Assembly: GCA_036397755.1 (NCBI GenBank)
Contig: DASWII010000024.1
Location: forward strand, 30,515-94,514
Source of the DNA: CAMYLY01 sp036397755
GTDB lineage: Bacteria; Gemmatimonadota; Gemmatimonadetes; Gemmatimonadales; GWC2-71-9
DNA: 64,000 bases
Direction of reading: 5' to 3'
Shown here: positions 16,392 through 24,825 of the stretch, piece by piece
How the letters are laid out: every line of letters begins with the position of its first letter
Numbering within the stretch: position 1 is the stretch's first letter
Translations under genes and position numbers: made by a program
Notes under the pieces: model-generated
Database searches by the model: none
What the model was told of the DNA's origin: nothing
What the model saw: only the letters and a program-made list of their open reading frames with translations

Positions 16392-17631
16392 GATTGTGCT
16401 CCGGCATCGGTATACTGTCGGGTTTGACTTTCGGCACCGAAGCGGTGTCCGCGCCGTGCTCCATGCCCGGCATGGCGCTTCCGGTACTCGCCAGCCGAGA
16501 CTCGGCGTCGACCAAGAAGTTGGCTGCGGCTACGATGGTCAGGCCCTCGGTGAGGCCCCCGAGGATCTCTACCTGATCTCCGGCACGGGCACCGAGCACC
16601 ACCTCGGCGGGCGTCAACACGCCCTCGCTATCCCGCACGAACACCAGGTTGCGCTGGCCCGTCACCACCACCGCCTCGGACGGCACCGCGATGACATTGG
16701 TGCGCTCGACGTCAAAGTAGATCGTGGCATACATGCCCGGTTTGAGCCGCAGCCCCGGATTGGGCACGGTAACACGCACTCGATTGGTGCGGCTGTCCGG
16801 ATCCACCGTGGGATAGACGAAGCTCACCCGCCCCATCAGGTGCTCGCCAGGATAGGCTGCCACCTCGATGTGGGCCTGCGAGCCCACCCTCACGAACTGG
16901 AGGTCCTGCTCGAACACGTCGCCTTCCGCCCACACGGAGGACAGGTCGGCAATGCGATACAGGCGCATCCCCGGCATGACCTGCTGGCCCTCGAGCACGT
17001 TTTTCTCAAGCACGATGCCATTCACCGGAGAGACGAGAGTCAGCGTCTTGGTGATCTCGCCTGATCGCTCGACCTCCTCGATCTGCTGCGGGGTAATGTC
17101 CCAATAGGCCAGGCGGCGCCGGGCAGCGACCAGCGTCGCCTGCGCGTTGGTCCAGGTCTCGCCCGCCGCGGAATCCACCTGCGTCGCCAGCCGCCGGGCC
17201 GTGAGCAGTTCCTGTTGCGCCGCCACCAGCATGGGGCTGTAGATCGTGAGCAAGGGCTGGCCCTGCCGCACGGCCTGGCCGGTGTAGCTCACGGACAGGT
17301 TCTCGGCGAAGCCGTCGATCTTCGGCGTCACGTCGGCGATTTGGGGCTCCGGAGCCGCAACCGTCCCCACGGTCCGGATGGTGCGCGTCAGGGTCCCGCG
17401 CCGGACCGTGGTGTAGATCACGCCCAGCGCACGCTCCTGCGCGGCCGTCAGGTGCACCGGCTGGCGCATGACCGCGCCGGTGGTGTCGACCGCGCCTTGC
17501 GCGCCGCCGGCTTGCATGCGCGCGTGTTCCTCCGCCGTCATACCCCCCAGTGGCACATCGTCCGCCTTTCGCTCGCACGCGCCAACAAGGAGGGCCGCGG
17601 CGGCGAGCAGCAACAACAATCGGCCGCTCAT
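16384..17631 (-). CDS. cusB: CusB-type RND periplasmic adaptor lipoprotein
   Basis: This 415-residue membrane-fusion protein begins with a lipoprotein signal (MSGRLLLLLAAAALLVGAC; lipobox LVGAC), so it is probably anchored to the inner membrane. A lipoyl/barrel-sandwich region split by a helical hairpin follows (VTPKIDGFAENLSV, then QQELLTARRLATQ). The beta-barrel and membrane-proximal domains end in VPSEAVVVTGQRNLVFVRD. The C-terminal tail is rich in Met and His (SAMPGMEHGAD, PMPEHNHD), suggesting metal delivery to the pump. It links CusA to the outer-membrane channel. The ATG at 17631 overlaps the upstream gene's stop (ATGA), and the stop overlaps cusA, so the three subunits are translationally coupled. 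Confidence 0.92.
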   Translation of the reverse strand: MSGRLLLLLAAAALLVGACERKADDVPLGGMTAEEHARMQAGGAQGAVDTTGAVMRQPVHLTAAQERALGVIYTTVRRGTLTRTIRTVGTVAAPEPQIADVTPKIDGFAENLSVSYTGQAVRQGQPLLTIYSPMLVAAQQELLTARRLATQVDSAAGETWTNAQATLVAARRRLAYWDITPQQIEEVERSGEITKTLTLVSPVNGIVLEKNVLEGQQVMPGMRLYRIADLSSVWAEGDVFEQDLQFVRVGSQAHIEVAAYPGEHLMGRVSFVYPTVDPDSRTNRVRVTVPNPGLRLKPGMYATIYFDVERTNVIAVPSEAVVVTGQRNLVFVRDSEGVLTPAEVVLGARAGDQVEILGGLTEGLTIVAAANFLVDAESRLASTGSAMPGMEHGADTASVPKVKPDSIPMPEHNHD

Positions 17632-18935
17632 CGGACGCCTCCGATCTCCGCTCCCACCAACGCCGCGATCTCGGCCACGGCCTTGTGATAGCCGGCCACC
17701 AGTCGCACACTCTCGGTCTCGTAGCGATTCACCGTCATCTGATTCTCCACTAGGCTCATGTAGTCCACCCTGCCCACCCGATACGCCGCCAGCGCCGCGT
17801 CCACCGAGGCCCGCGCCTGCGGTACGATGGACGTCGCATACAGGCTCGCCAGGTTGAGGCTCTTTGCGGCATCCGCCCGTATCTCGACCAGCATCGCGAA
17901 CGTCTCGTTGGTGAGATCGAGGGCCTCGGCCTCCGCCATCGCCTGCATCGCCAGCATCTCCCGGCGCATCGGGAGCTGGCGCCGGCCGGCCCAAATCGGC
18001 AAACGGACGCCCACCATGAAGGTGGCCATGTCGTCGAACGCGGGGCGCTGGCCGTAGCTCACGCCCAGCATGACATCGGGATACAACTCGCGCCGCGCGG
18101 CCCGGTAGCCCGCTTCGGCGGCGCCCGCGCGCTGGCGCGCCGCCTGAAGCTTGGGCCGCCGAGCGTCGGCCAGCGCCATAAGCGAGTCCACGCCAGGCAA
18201 CGAGCGGTCGGGCGCGGGCAGTTCCAGAGCGCCGATCGGCACCGTCGCCTCTCGGCCTAAGAGCGCGTTTAACCGACCGGCCATCGCGATCCGCCCCTGG
18301 GCCATCGCGGTGATCTCTTCGGTCATGCGGGCGACGCCGACCTGCGCTTGGAGCACGTCCTGCTGGAGTCCCGAGCCTACGGCGTACATGGTCAGCGAGA
18401 CTTGGACGAAATCCCGCAGCAGATCCCGCGACTCTCCCATCAGCGCGAGCGCGCGATCCATGTAGGCGAGGTCGTAATAGACACTCTTGACACGGGCGAC
18501 CAGCATCAGCTCAGCATCTTCCGCGTCGAGCTGATCGGCGCGAGCCAGCCGCTCAGCCCGAAGCTTGGCAAAGCTCAGCATGCCCGGCCAGGGCAGCATC
18601 TGCGTCAGCTGGACCTGGTTCATCGTCATGGGATCCATGGTCGACCCAAGACTGCCGACCATGCGGTTCATCAGGCCCAGTGACAGCTCGGGGTCGGGCA
18701 ACGTGCTGACTTGCGGTATGCGCTCTAGCGCCGCTTCGGCCTTGAGCCGGGCGGCGCGCAGCATGGGGTTGCCCGAGCGGGCCTGCGACAACGCTTCCGA
18801 GAGGCGAAGCGTGTCCCCGGGAGTGGGTGTTTGCAGTGTAGCACTCGCTGGTGCGGCAAACAGCAGCGCGAGCACAACCATCCTGGTCGCGCGCCTCATG
18901 CCGCCACCGCTCTGAGGCGGGGTGAAGTTGCTCAT
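17628..18935 (-). CDS. cusC: CusC/TolC-type outer-membrane efflux channel
   Basis: This 435-residue protein is the outer-membrane channel of the pump and first gene of the leftward cusCBA operon. A signal peptide follows a short N-terminal tail (MRRATRMVVLALLFAAPASA; an alternative start is Met13 at 18899). Two repeats of the long alpha-hairpin/beta-strand TolC fold are visible, with LSEALSQARSGNPMLRAARLK opening the first and PMLRAARLKAEAAL-like helices recurring after residue 240. Met-rich stretches (GSTMDPMTMNQVQLTQMLPW) may fit a copper or silver pump. The ATG at 18935 has AGAGGAA upstream. The divergent two-component genes across the 600-base gap are the likely regulators. Confidence 0.88.
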   Translation of the reverse strand: MSNFTPPQSGGGMRRATRMVVLALLFAAPASATLQTPTPGDTLRLSEALSQARSGNPMLRAARLKAEAALERIPQVSTLPDPELSLGLMNRMVGSLGSTMDPMTMNQVQLTQMLPWPGMLSFAKLRAERLARADQLDAEDAELMLVARVKSVYYDLAYMDRALALMGESRDLLRDFVQVSLTMYAVGSGLQQDVLQAQVGVARMTEEITAMAQGRIAMAGRLNALLGREATVPIGALELPAPDRSLPGVDSLMALADARRPKLQAARQRAGAAEAGYRAARRELYPDVMLGVSYGQRPAFDDMATFMVGVRLPIWAGRRQLPMRREMLAMQAMAEAEALDLTNETFAMLVEIRADAAKSLNLASLYATSIVPQARASVDAALAAYRVGRVDYMSLVENQMTVNRYETESVRLVAGYHKAVAEIAALVGAEIGGVR

Positions 18936-19536
18936 GGGGTTTCTATTCCTCTTCGCGTACGATCCTGGCACTGCCGTGTCGCAGGAAGCACACCAAACCA
19001 TGAAGTAACGTAACCCGTTACGACACTGATCTTTACAATGTTCGATCGGGATTGGTGACCGATCGCCCGCCGCCAGGACCCGCGGCCGTTGGGGCTTTTG
19101 CCCCACGAGGTCAGCCGCGCCCTGGACCCAACGGCGGCGGAACAACACGCCACGGGCCACACATGCTCGACTCCTCGGTCCCACGAATCGAGCTACGGGC
19201 GGTCTGAACGCGGGGGCTGCGCTCCGCATCGCCGCGGTTGCTATGCGGAGCGCTTTCATCGCTTCACCTCAGTCCGATCGGTTGTCGACCATCCCCCCTC
19301 GAGAATGCGCACTCGCTGCCGGTCGCTGAGGTCCCAGACTTGCGCCTGTTCTCGAGGACGAAGCAACTTGAACACCGCAGGTGACAGGTGCCTAACTGTC
19401 GCAGTTCCAGGAGATTGGCTGCGCCACCGCGACGCGTGACCCTCGACATGCACGGGGCGATTGGCCCGAGCGCCGGGGGAAATGACCCGCACACCAACGC
19501 ACGAGGGCAACGACGATCCAGGTGGGGAGAAGTTTG
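18936..19536. other. 600-base divergent regulatory region between cusCBA and its two-component genes
   Basis: No frame here looks coding. I see several dyads: CGTAAC-CC-GTTACG at 19009-19022; CGATCGG / CCGATCG at 19043-19065 with a 9-base spacer; and a TGGGGC-TTTT-GCCCCA hairpin at 19090-19105. The first two sit upstream of a candidate sigma-54 promoter for cusC and could be binding sites for the response regulator. The part from about 19110 to 19530, leading to the sensor kinase, shows no structure I can name. Confidence 0.45.
18981..18996 (-). promoter_or_regulatory. Candidate sigma-54 (-24/-12) promoter of cusCBA
   Basis: On the reverse strand the sequence TTGGTGTGCTTCCTGC has the invariant GG and GC exactly ten bases apart, as in TTGGCAC-N5-TTGC promoters, but matches the consensus only partly (TTGG...G....TGC). 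Predicted transcription would start about 35 bases before the cusC ATG. The neighbouring regulator is a sigma-54 activator, which makes the match more credible. Confidence 0.35.
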
Positions 19537-21273
19537 GTGCTCCGCGACAAGCTCCTCGCGTTGCTGTTCGCCTTCGGCGCCGTTCCTCTGGCCGTCGCGA
19601 TCGCCGTGAGTTATGCGGTGGGCAAGAGCACAGTGACGCGGCAGGCGGAAGCGGCCTTGCGCGAGCTGACACAAACGCAAGCGGTTCATCTGGCCACCGA
19701 GCTGAGCCGCCAGCGACTGCTGTTGCGCACAATCGCGGGCCAGGTGCCTCGTTCGGCGGAACGCGGGCGTATGTCTTCAACCCGCCTGGCGCAGCTCCTG
19801 GTGCAGGGGCTGCCGGAGGGTGGCGTGTTCGATGGCCTGCGGATCGTGCTCCCGGACGGCCGGATCCTGGCTAGTGTGGCCTTGGGAAACACGGCGCCGC
19901 ACTGGCCGCCGCAGGCGCCGGCGGAGGAGTGGACCGACACCCGTGTCGTCGTACACCGCGAGGGCGACCGCGTATGGGCGTACCTCGTCGCCGTGCAGCT
20001 GCACGACACCACCGCGATTGCCTGGCTCGAGGGTCACGTCCGAACGGAAGACTTCCGCCGGGTGTTCGCGGTTCCGGCACACCTCATGGAGGGCGCCGAG
20101 TCAGGCGTCTTCGAGTCGAGCGGCGCGCCGATCCTGGTGGGGCACGAGCATGCCAGCCCCGGCCTCGCCGCCATGTTCGCGTCCGTCAGCGGAGACACGG
20201 CGGGAGTGTTCCGCGCACCCGTCGCCGGACAGCGCTCGCTCGTGGCTCTGGCACCGGTTCCCACGACGGATTGGGTGTTCGCCACCGCCCTCCCGCTGGA
20301 CATCGCCCTGGCGCCGCTCGCCCGGCTGCGCAACACGGCGCTGCTGAGTTCCCTGGTGTTCGTGGTGCTCGTTGTCTTCACGGCCGCCTGGGCCGCACGG
20401 TCGGTGACCACTCCGCTCCGTCAGTTGGCCGACGCGGCGCGCCACTTCGGACGGACCGGCACGCACTGGCCGGTGGCCGCCCATGGAAGTGCCGAGGTCG
20501 CCCTGCTCGTGGAGGCGTTCAATCGAATGGCGGGCGATCTGGACGCCTCGCGCGCGGAGGTCGAACGCTTGCACGCGCAGGAAATGGAGCGGGCGCAGCA
20601 GCTTGCCACCGTTGGTGAGCTGGCCAGTGGTGTGGCCCATGAGATTCGCAACCCCTTAACGGGCGTGCTGGGAGCGCTCGACCTCGCGTTGAAGAGTTCG
20701 GCGCCGCAGAATGCCGCACGGCCGTTGCTGGAGGAAGCCGGGCGCCAGCTCCGCCGCATCGAGCGCACGACACAGCAACTCCTGCGCTACGCCCGCCCGC
20801 CGGAGCTGCGAGAGGTGACGGTGGACGCCAACGAGCTCGTGGCGCGGGCCGCCCAGCTGGTTGCTCCACAGGCGAGCGCGGCAAGCGTCACGTTGCGAAC
20901 GGAGCCGGAGGTGGAGGCGGTGCCGGTCCAGGTAGACCCGGAACTCATCGTGCAGGTGCTGGTCAACCTGATGTTGAACGGGATCGAGGCCATGTCGGGT
21001 GGTGGCGACTTGACGGTCTGGGTCACGCACCATGCGACGGAGGTGTGGATCGGGGTGCGCGACACCGGGCCGGGCATCGCCGCCGAGCGACGGTCGCAAA
21101 TCTTTCGGCCGTTCTTCACGACCAAACACACGGGCACCGGCCTCGGCCTGTCCATCTCGCGCCAGATCGTCGTGCGACACGGCGGATCGCTGCGGCTGGA
21201 GGACACACCCGGCGGGGGAGCGACGTTCGTGGTCGCCCTGCCTCTGGCCGAAACGACGGGGAGGCCATCGTGA
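19537..21273 (+). CDS. Membrane sensor histidine kinase, probably metal-sensing
   Basis: This protein of about 578 residues has a first transmembrane helix (LLALLFAFGAVPLAVAIAVSYAV), a large extracytoplasmic sensor region of about 240 residues, a second helix (TALLSSLVFVVLVVFTAAW) and a HAMP linker. The phosphoacceptor motif is VAHEIRNPLTG, followed by the ATPase boxes NLMLNGIEA (N), DTGPGIA (G1), FFTTKHTGTGLGLS (F/G2). It should autophosphorylate and pass phosphate to the overlapping response regulator. I chose the GTG at 19537 because GGGGAGA lies six bases upstream; an in-frame GTG at 19522 lacks a ribosome-binding site. The divergent cusCBA operon suggests the signal is a metal. Confidence 0.85.
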   Translation: MLRDKLLALLFAFGAVPLAVAIAVSYAVGKSTVTRQAEAALRELTQTQAVHLATELSRQRLLLRTIAGQVPRSAERGRMSSTRLAQLLVQGLPEGGVFDGLRIVLPDGRILASVALGNTAPHWPPQAPAEEWTDTRVVVHREGDRVWAYLVAVQLHDTTAIAWLEGHVRTEDFRRVFAVPAHLMEGAESGVFESSGAPILVGHEHASPGLAAMFASVSGDTAGVFRAPVAGQRSLVALAPVPTTDWVFATALPLDIALAPLARLRNTALLSSLVFVVLVVFTAAWAARSVTTPLRQLADAARHFGRTGTHWPVAAHGSAEVALLVEAFNRMAGDLDASRAEVERLHAQEMERAQQLATVGELASGVAHEIRNPLTGVLGALDLALKSSAPQNAARPLLEEAGRQLRRIERTTQQLLRYARPPELREVTVDANELVARAAQLVAPQASAASVTLRTEPEVEAVPVQVDPELIVQVLVNLMLNGIEAMSGGGDLTVWVTHHATEVWIGVRDTGPGIAAERRSQIFRPFFTTKHTGTGLGLSISRQIVVRHGGSLRLEDTPGGGATFVVALPLAETTGRPS

Positions 21274-22667
21274 GCGGCAAAGACCGGCTGGTTCTGGTGG
21301 TGGACGATGAGAACCTCATTCGCGTGTGGCTGGAGGCGCACCTGGGCGAGTCAGGCTACCAGGTGGCCGTCGCCGAGAACGCGGCCAAAGCAAGAGCGGC
21401 GTTCGCGACGACCCCCCCAGCGGCCGCGCTGCTCGACCTGAAGTTGCCCGACGGCTCGGGCCTGGATCTGCTACGGGAGTTCCTCGAGGCGGATCCCGAG
21501 CTGGTGGCCGTGATTCTCACGGCACACGGCGACATCGGCACGGCGGTGGAGGCAGTGAAGCTGGGTGCGTATCACTTCCTGGAAAAGCCTCCCAAGCTCG
21601 AAGAACTGGTGGTCACGCTCGAGAAGGGCCTGGAGACCCGGGCCCTCAAGCGCACGGTTTCGGCGCTGCGCCGGCAGGCCGGCTGGCAGTTCGCCGGCGT
21701 CGAAGTCGTGGGACGGTCGCAGGCCATGCAGCGGGTGGTGGATCTCGTCGGGAAGGTGGCGGCCAGTGAGGGCACCACGGTGCTGGTGCGTGGGGAGAGC
21801 GGCGTGGGGAAGGAAGTGGTGGCCCGCGCAATCCACGCGCAGAGCGCCCGGTGGGAGTCCCCCTTCCTCGAAATCAACTGCACGGCACTTCCTGAGACGT
21901 TGCTCGAGTCCGAGTTGTTCGGGCACGAGCGAGGGGCCTTCACCGACGCGAAGGAACGGAAGCAAGGGCTCCTCGAGCTGGCCGACCACGGAACGATCTT
22001 GCTGGATGAGATCGGCGATCTGCCAGCCGGTTCGCAGGCGAAGCTGCTGCGTTTCCTGGAGACGCGGACGTTCAAGCGCGTCGGAGGAGTACGGGACATC
22101 ACGGTGGACGTGCGCATCATCGCGTCCACCAACCGCGACCTGGAGGCGGGGGTGCGGGACGGCACATTTCGGAGGGATCTCTTCTTCCGCTTGAACGTGA
22201 TTCCCATCGTCATTCCGCCGTTGCGCGAACGCCCAGAGGACGTCGAGCCGCTGGCGCACCATTTCCTGCAAGCGATGACCACGGCCCTCCGCCGCCCGGC
22301 GCGGCAGATACCGCGTGACTCGCTGGCCATGCTGGAGCGCTACGCGTGGCCCGGCAACGTGCGGGAGCTCAAGAATGTGATCGAACGGGCCGTGATCCTC
22401 GAGGAAGGCCCGGAGATTTTGCCCGCGCACCTACCGGACGAGCTCAAGCCGGGCGGGCGGGCGCTGGATCTCGAACCCGGTTTCCGGCTTCCGGCGGGCG
22501 GGATCAATCTCGAGGAGCTGGAGAAGGATCTACTCCTGCAGGCTCTTGAGCAGTCGCGCGGCAACAAGACGCGGGCGGCCGAATTGCTGGGACTCACCCG
22601 TGACACGCTCCGCTATCGAGTCGAGAAGTACACTCGCTCAGGCAAGGCCGAGGCGGGCGGGAACTGA
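21270..22667 (+). CDS. NtrC-family sigma-54-dependent response regulator
   Basis: This 465-residue protein has three domains. The receiver (residues 1-120) carries the phosphoacceptor Asp56 (LLDLKLPDGSG), acidic VDDEN and Lys106 (LEKPPK). The AAA+ domain has Walker A GESGVGKE (175-182), Walker B LLDEIGD near 244-250 and an R-finger region PPLRERPEDV. The C-terminus is a Fis-type helix-turn-helix (NKTRAAELLGLTRDTLRYRV). The loop that contacts sigma-54 reads GAFTDA (222-227) instead of the canonical GAFTGA. It activates sigma-54 promoters. The GTG at 21270 overlaps the kinase stop (GTGA), giving coupled expression. The likely target is the divergent cusCBA operon. Confidence 0.92.
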   Translation: MSGKDRLVLVVDDENLIRVWLEAHLGESGYQVAVAENAAKARAAFATTPPAAALLDLKLPDGSGLDLLREFLEADPELVAVILTAHGDIGTAVEAVKLGAYHFLEKPPKLEELVVTLEKGLETRALKRTVSALRRQAGWQFAGVEVVGRSQAMQRVVDLVGKVAASEGTTVLVRGESGVGKEVVARAIHAQSARWESPFLEINCTALPETLLESELFGHERGAFTDAKERKQGLLELADHGTILLDEIGDLPAGSQAKLLRFLETRTFKRVGGVRDITVDVRIIASTNRDLEAGVRDGTFRRDLFFRLNVIPIVIPPLRERPEDVEPLAHHFLQAMTTALRRPARQIPRDSLAMLERYAWPGNVRELKNVIERAVILEEGPEILPAHLPDELKPGGRALDLEPGFRLPAGGINLEELEKDLLLQALEQSRGNKTRAAELLGLTRDTLRYRVEKYTRSGKAEAGGN

Positions 22668-22738
22668 GCAATCCGGCGAACACCGGCCAATATCGCAGAT
22701 CCGAACGGCGTGCGGCGGCAATTCGCCATGAAGCTCGG

Positions 22739-24127
22739 TCAACGGCCGGCTCGCGGCAACGCCTCCGGCAGATCCGCCACGACGTACGCCATGACCGCCA
22801 TAGTGGCAACGCACAGCGCCACGTCGTGCGGATCGAGCTTGTCGATCGTGTCCGCGTCGGTGTGGTGATACCAAAATAACCTGGACTCATCCACGTCCAG
22901 CCCCATGCCGGGCACGCCCTCGCGCATGATCGGATCGATGTCCGCCCCGCCTCCACCCCGGTTGATCCTCCCTGCCCCGATGCCGTCGAGCAGCCGACCG
23001 ACTTCCTGCGCGATCGCGAAGGCGGCGTCGGACCCCGAGAAACCGAATCCAGCGGGCTTGAACACCCCGCCATCCGACTCGATCGCCAACACCGTGCGAT
23101 CCAGCTCGTCCACGTGCGCGTCGCGGTATCCGGTGCCGCCGCGCAGACCGTTCTCCTCATTCGTCCACCCCACCGCGCGGATGGTCCGGCGGGGTCGCAA
23201 CCCTAGGGCCTTGAGCAGGCGAATGGCCTCCCACGCGGCGACGACACCACCGGCATCGTCCATCATCCCCTGCCCAACATCCCACGAGTCGATGTGACCA
23301 CCCATCACGACGTACTCATCGGGGAGCTCGGTGCCGCGAAGTTCCGCCACCACGTTGCGGGACTCCACGTCGTCCTCGTCGCGGGCCTCCATGGTGAGGC
23401 GCACCACCACGCGTTCACCACGACGCTGCATCCGGTGCAACATCTCCGCGTGCTCCACGGTGATCGCGGCGATGGGAATCCGCGGTACCGAGTCGCCGTA
23501 ACCCATCGCACCGGTGTGGGGCGTTTGCTGGGAGTACGGCGTCACGGACCGGATCAGCGCGGCCACGGCCCCCGCTGAGCTGGCGGCGTCGGCACCCCGT
23601 GACCGGTAGCGCACGGTAGCCCCATAACTGGTGAACGGGGCGTTGAAGAGCACGATCTTCCCTCGGGCCTCCTCGGCTCGTTCCGACAGCTCCGCGAAGC
23701 TCGCCACGACCAAGACCTCCGCCGTGATCCCTCCAGGCGGCGTTCCGATGCTCCGTCCCAATCCAAGCATGGGCAGCGCGAGCGGTCGTGGCTCGACCAG
23801 CTCCGCCGATTCCCGTCCCCTGATCCACCGCGGGACCATGACCGGTTCTCCCCGCACATTGTCCAGCCCATCCTCCTTCATCCGTTCCAGCATCCAGTCG
23901 ATCGCCCGCTCCAGGCTCTCGGACCCACTGAACCGGTGACCGAACCGGTCGCCAAGCTCGGCGAGCCGCTCGTACGCCGAACTGTCGGCCACGGCGGCCG
24001 CGATGATTCGGTCCGCGGCATTGCGGTAGCGCGAGACGATGTCAGACTGGGCCAGCCCGTCGGTCGGGACGGCGGCGGTAAGCGACAATGCCACAACGAG
24101 TTGGCCAATGAGGGTGTGTGCGTACAT
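22739..24127 (-). CDS. Secreted M28 metallopeptidase (carboxypeptidase Q-like) with PA domain insert
   Basis: This 462-residue exported peptidase has a signal peptide (MYAHTLIGQLVVALSLTAA, cleavage near GLAQ). A protease-associated domain lies at about residues 130-240. The M28 di-zinc site is complete: GGHIDSWDVGQGMMDDAGG (His, catalytic Asp, bridging Asp), TNEENG (catalytic Glu and ligand), ESDGG (Asp) and FWYHHTDADT (His). The closest described relatives are plasma glutamate carboxypeptidase/CPQ-type dipeptidases; substrate preference is unknown. The start at 24127 puts the signal at the N-terminus; the frame stays open 13 codons further to a GTG. It is convergent to the two-component pair and divergent from the TetR gene. 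Confidence 0.9.
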   Translation of the reverse strand: MYAHTLIGQLVVALSLTAAVPTDGLAQSDIVSRYRNAADRIIAAAVADSSAYERLAELGDRFGHRFSGSESLERAIDWMLERMKEDGLDNVRGEPVMVPRWIRGRESAELVEPRPLALPMLGLGRSIGTPPGGITAEVLVVASFAELSERAEEARGKIVLFNAPFTSYGATVRYRSRGADAASSAGAVAALIRSVTPYSQQTPHTGAMGYGDSVPRIPIAAITVEHAEMLHRMQRRGERVVVRLTMEARDEDDVESRNVVAELRGTELPDEYVVMGGHIDSWDVGQGMMDDAGGVVAAWEAIRLLKALGLRPRRTIRAVGWTNEENGLRGGTGYRDAHVDELDRTVLAIESDGGVFKPAGFGFSGSDAAFAIAQEVGRLLDGIGAGRINRGGGGADIDPIMREGVPGMGLDVDESRLFWYHHTDADTIDKLDPHDVALCVATMAVMAYVVADLPEALPRAGR

Positions 24128-24147
24128 TTGAGGTCTTTCGGCGGGTC

Positions 24148-24176
24148 TTGAGAGAAAATTCACCACCCCTTTATGG
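24148..24176 (+). promoter_or_regulatory. Candidate promoter of the tetR-benzoyl-CoA operon
   Basis: TTGAGA (24148-24153) and TTATGG (24171-24176) are 17 bases apart in the 92-base gap upstream of the TetR gene. The -10 box is poor. AAACTT occurs twice downstream (24187-24192 and 24204-24209) and might be part of an operator. This is the only plausible sigma-70-like pair I find for the whole operon. Confidence 0.3.
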
Positions 24177-24219
24177 GGGGAGGGAAAAACTTAACCGTGA
24201 TTCAAACTTCTCGTTTCCC

Positions 24220-24825
24220 ATGACAACCGACGTGCTCGCCGGATCACCACGGGTTCGGGCCCGGCACGCGCGGCGACGCGCGGAGATTCTCCATGCGGCG
24301 CTCGCGGCCTTCCGCCAGAACGGGTACCACACCACGACGCTAGACGATATCGCTGGTCGGTTGGGGATTCGCAATACCGCGCTGTATCACTACTTCCCCG
24401 ACAAGGAAGCGATCCTGTACGCTTGTCATCAGGAGTCGCTCGCCGAGCTCGAGCGCATTCTGGATGAATCCGAGCACGTCGACCATACAGCGCGCGCCCG
24501 ACTGGCTTTTCTCGTGCGCGAACACGTACGCGTCATGATCGACACGCTCGAGGGGTCACCGCTCGCGTTTGAGGTATCCGCCCTGTCACCACAGCACCAG
24601 GCGGAGGTCATTCGTCGCCGCGACCGTTACGAGCGTGCGATCCGCGAACTCGTTGCCGACGGCATCGGGGCGGGAGAGTTTCGCACCGTCGATCCGAAGA
24701 CGGCGACCTTTGCCATCCTCGGCGCGATCAATTGGATCGCCCGCTGGTACCGACCGGGTGGCGGTCTCAACGCCTCGCGATTGGGCCAGGACTTTGCCGA
24801 GCATCTCGTTGGAGGACTCACATGA
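24220..24825 (+). CDS. TetR family regulator heading the benzoyl-CoA operon
   Basis: This 201-residue protein has a TetR helix-turn-helix at about residues 16-62 (ILHAALAAFRQNGYHTTTLD, then DIAGRLGIRNTALYHYFPDK). The C-terminal ligand domain resembles the acyl-CoA-responsive TetR group in its length and hydrophobic helices (FAILGAINWIARWYRPGG). It is the first gene of the run, and its stop overlaps the next start by four bases (ATGA), so it is almost certainly cotranscribed and probably autoregulates the operon, perhaps with an aromatic or ring-derived acyl-CoA as inducer. That is inference. Known benzoyl-CoA clusters use other regulators (BzdR, BadR/BadM, BoxR). Confidence 0.85.
   Translation: MTTDVLAGSPRVRARHARRRAEILHAALAAFRQNGYHTTTLDDIAGRLGIRNTALYHYFPDKEAILYACHQESLAELERILDESEHVDHTARARLAFLVREHVRVMIDTLEGSPLAFEVSALSPQHQAEVIRRRDRYERAIRELVADGIGAGEFRTVDPKTATFAILGAINWIARWYRPGGGLNASRLGQDFAEHLVGGLT

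Noticed and set aside
18966..18983. Sigma-54-like TGGCAC ... GC on the + strand
   Set aside because: GG and GC are 12 bases apart, not 10, and the element would point away from any nearby start codon.
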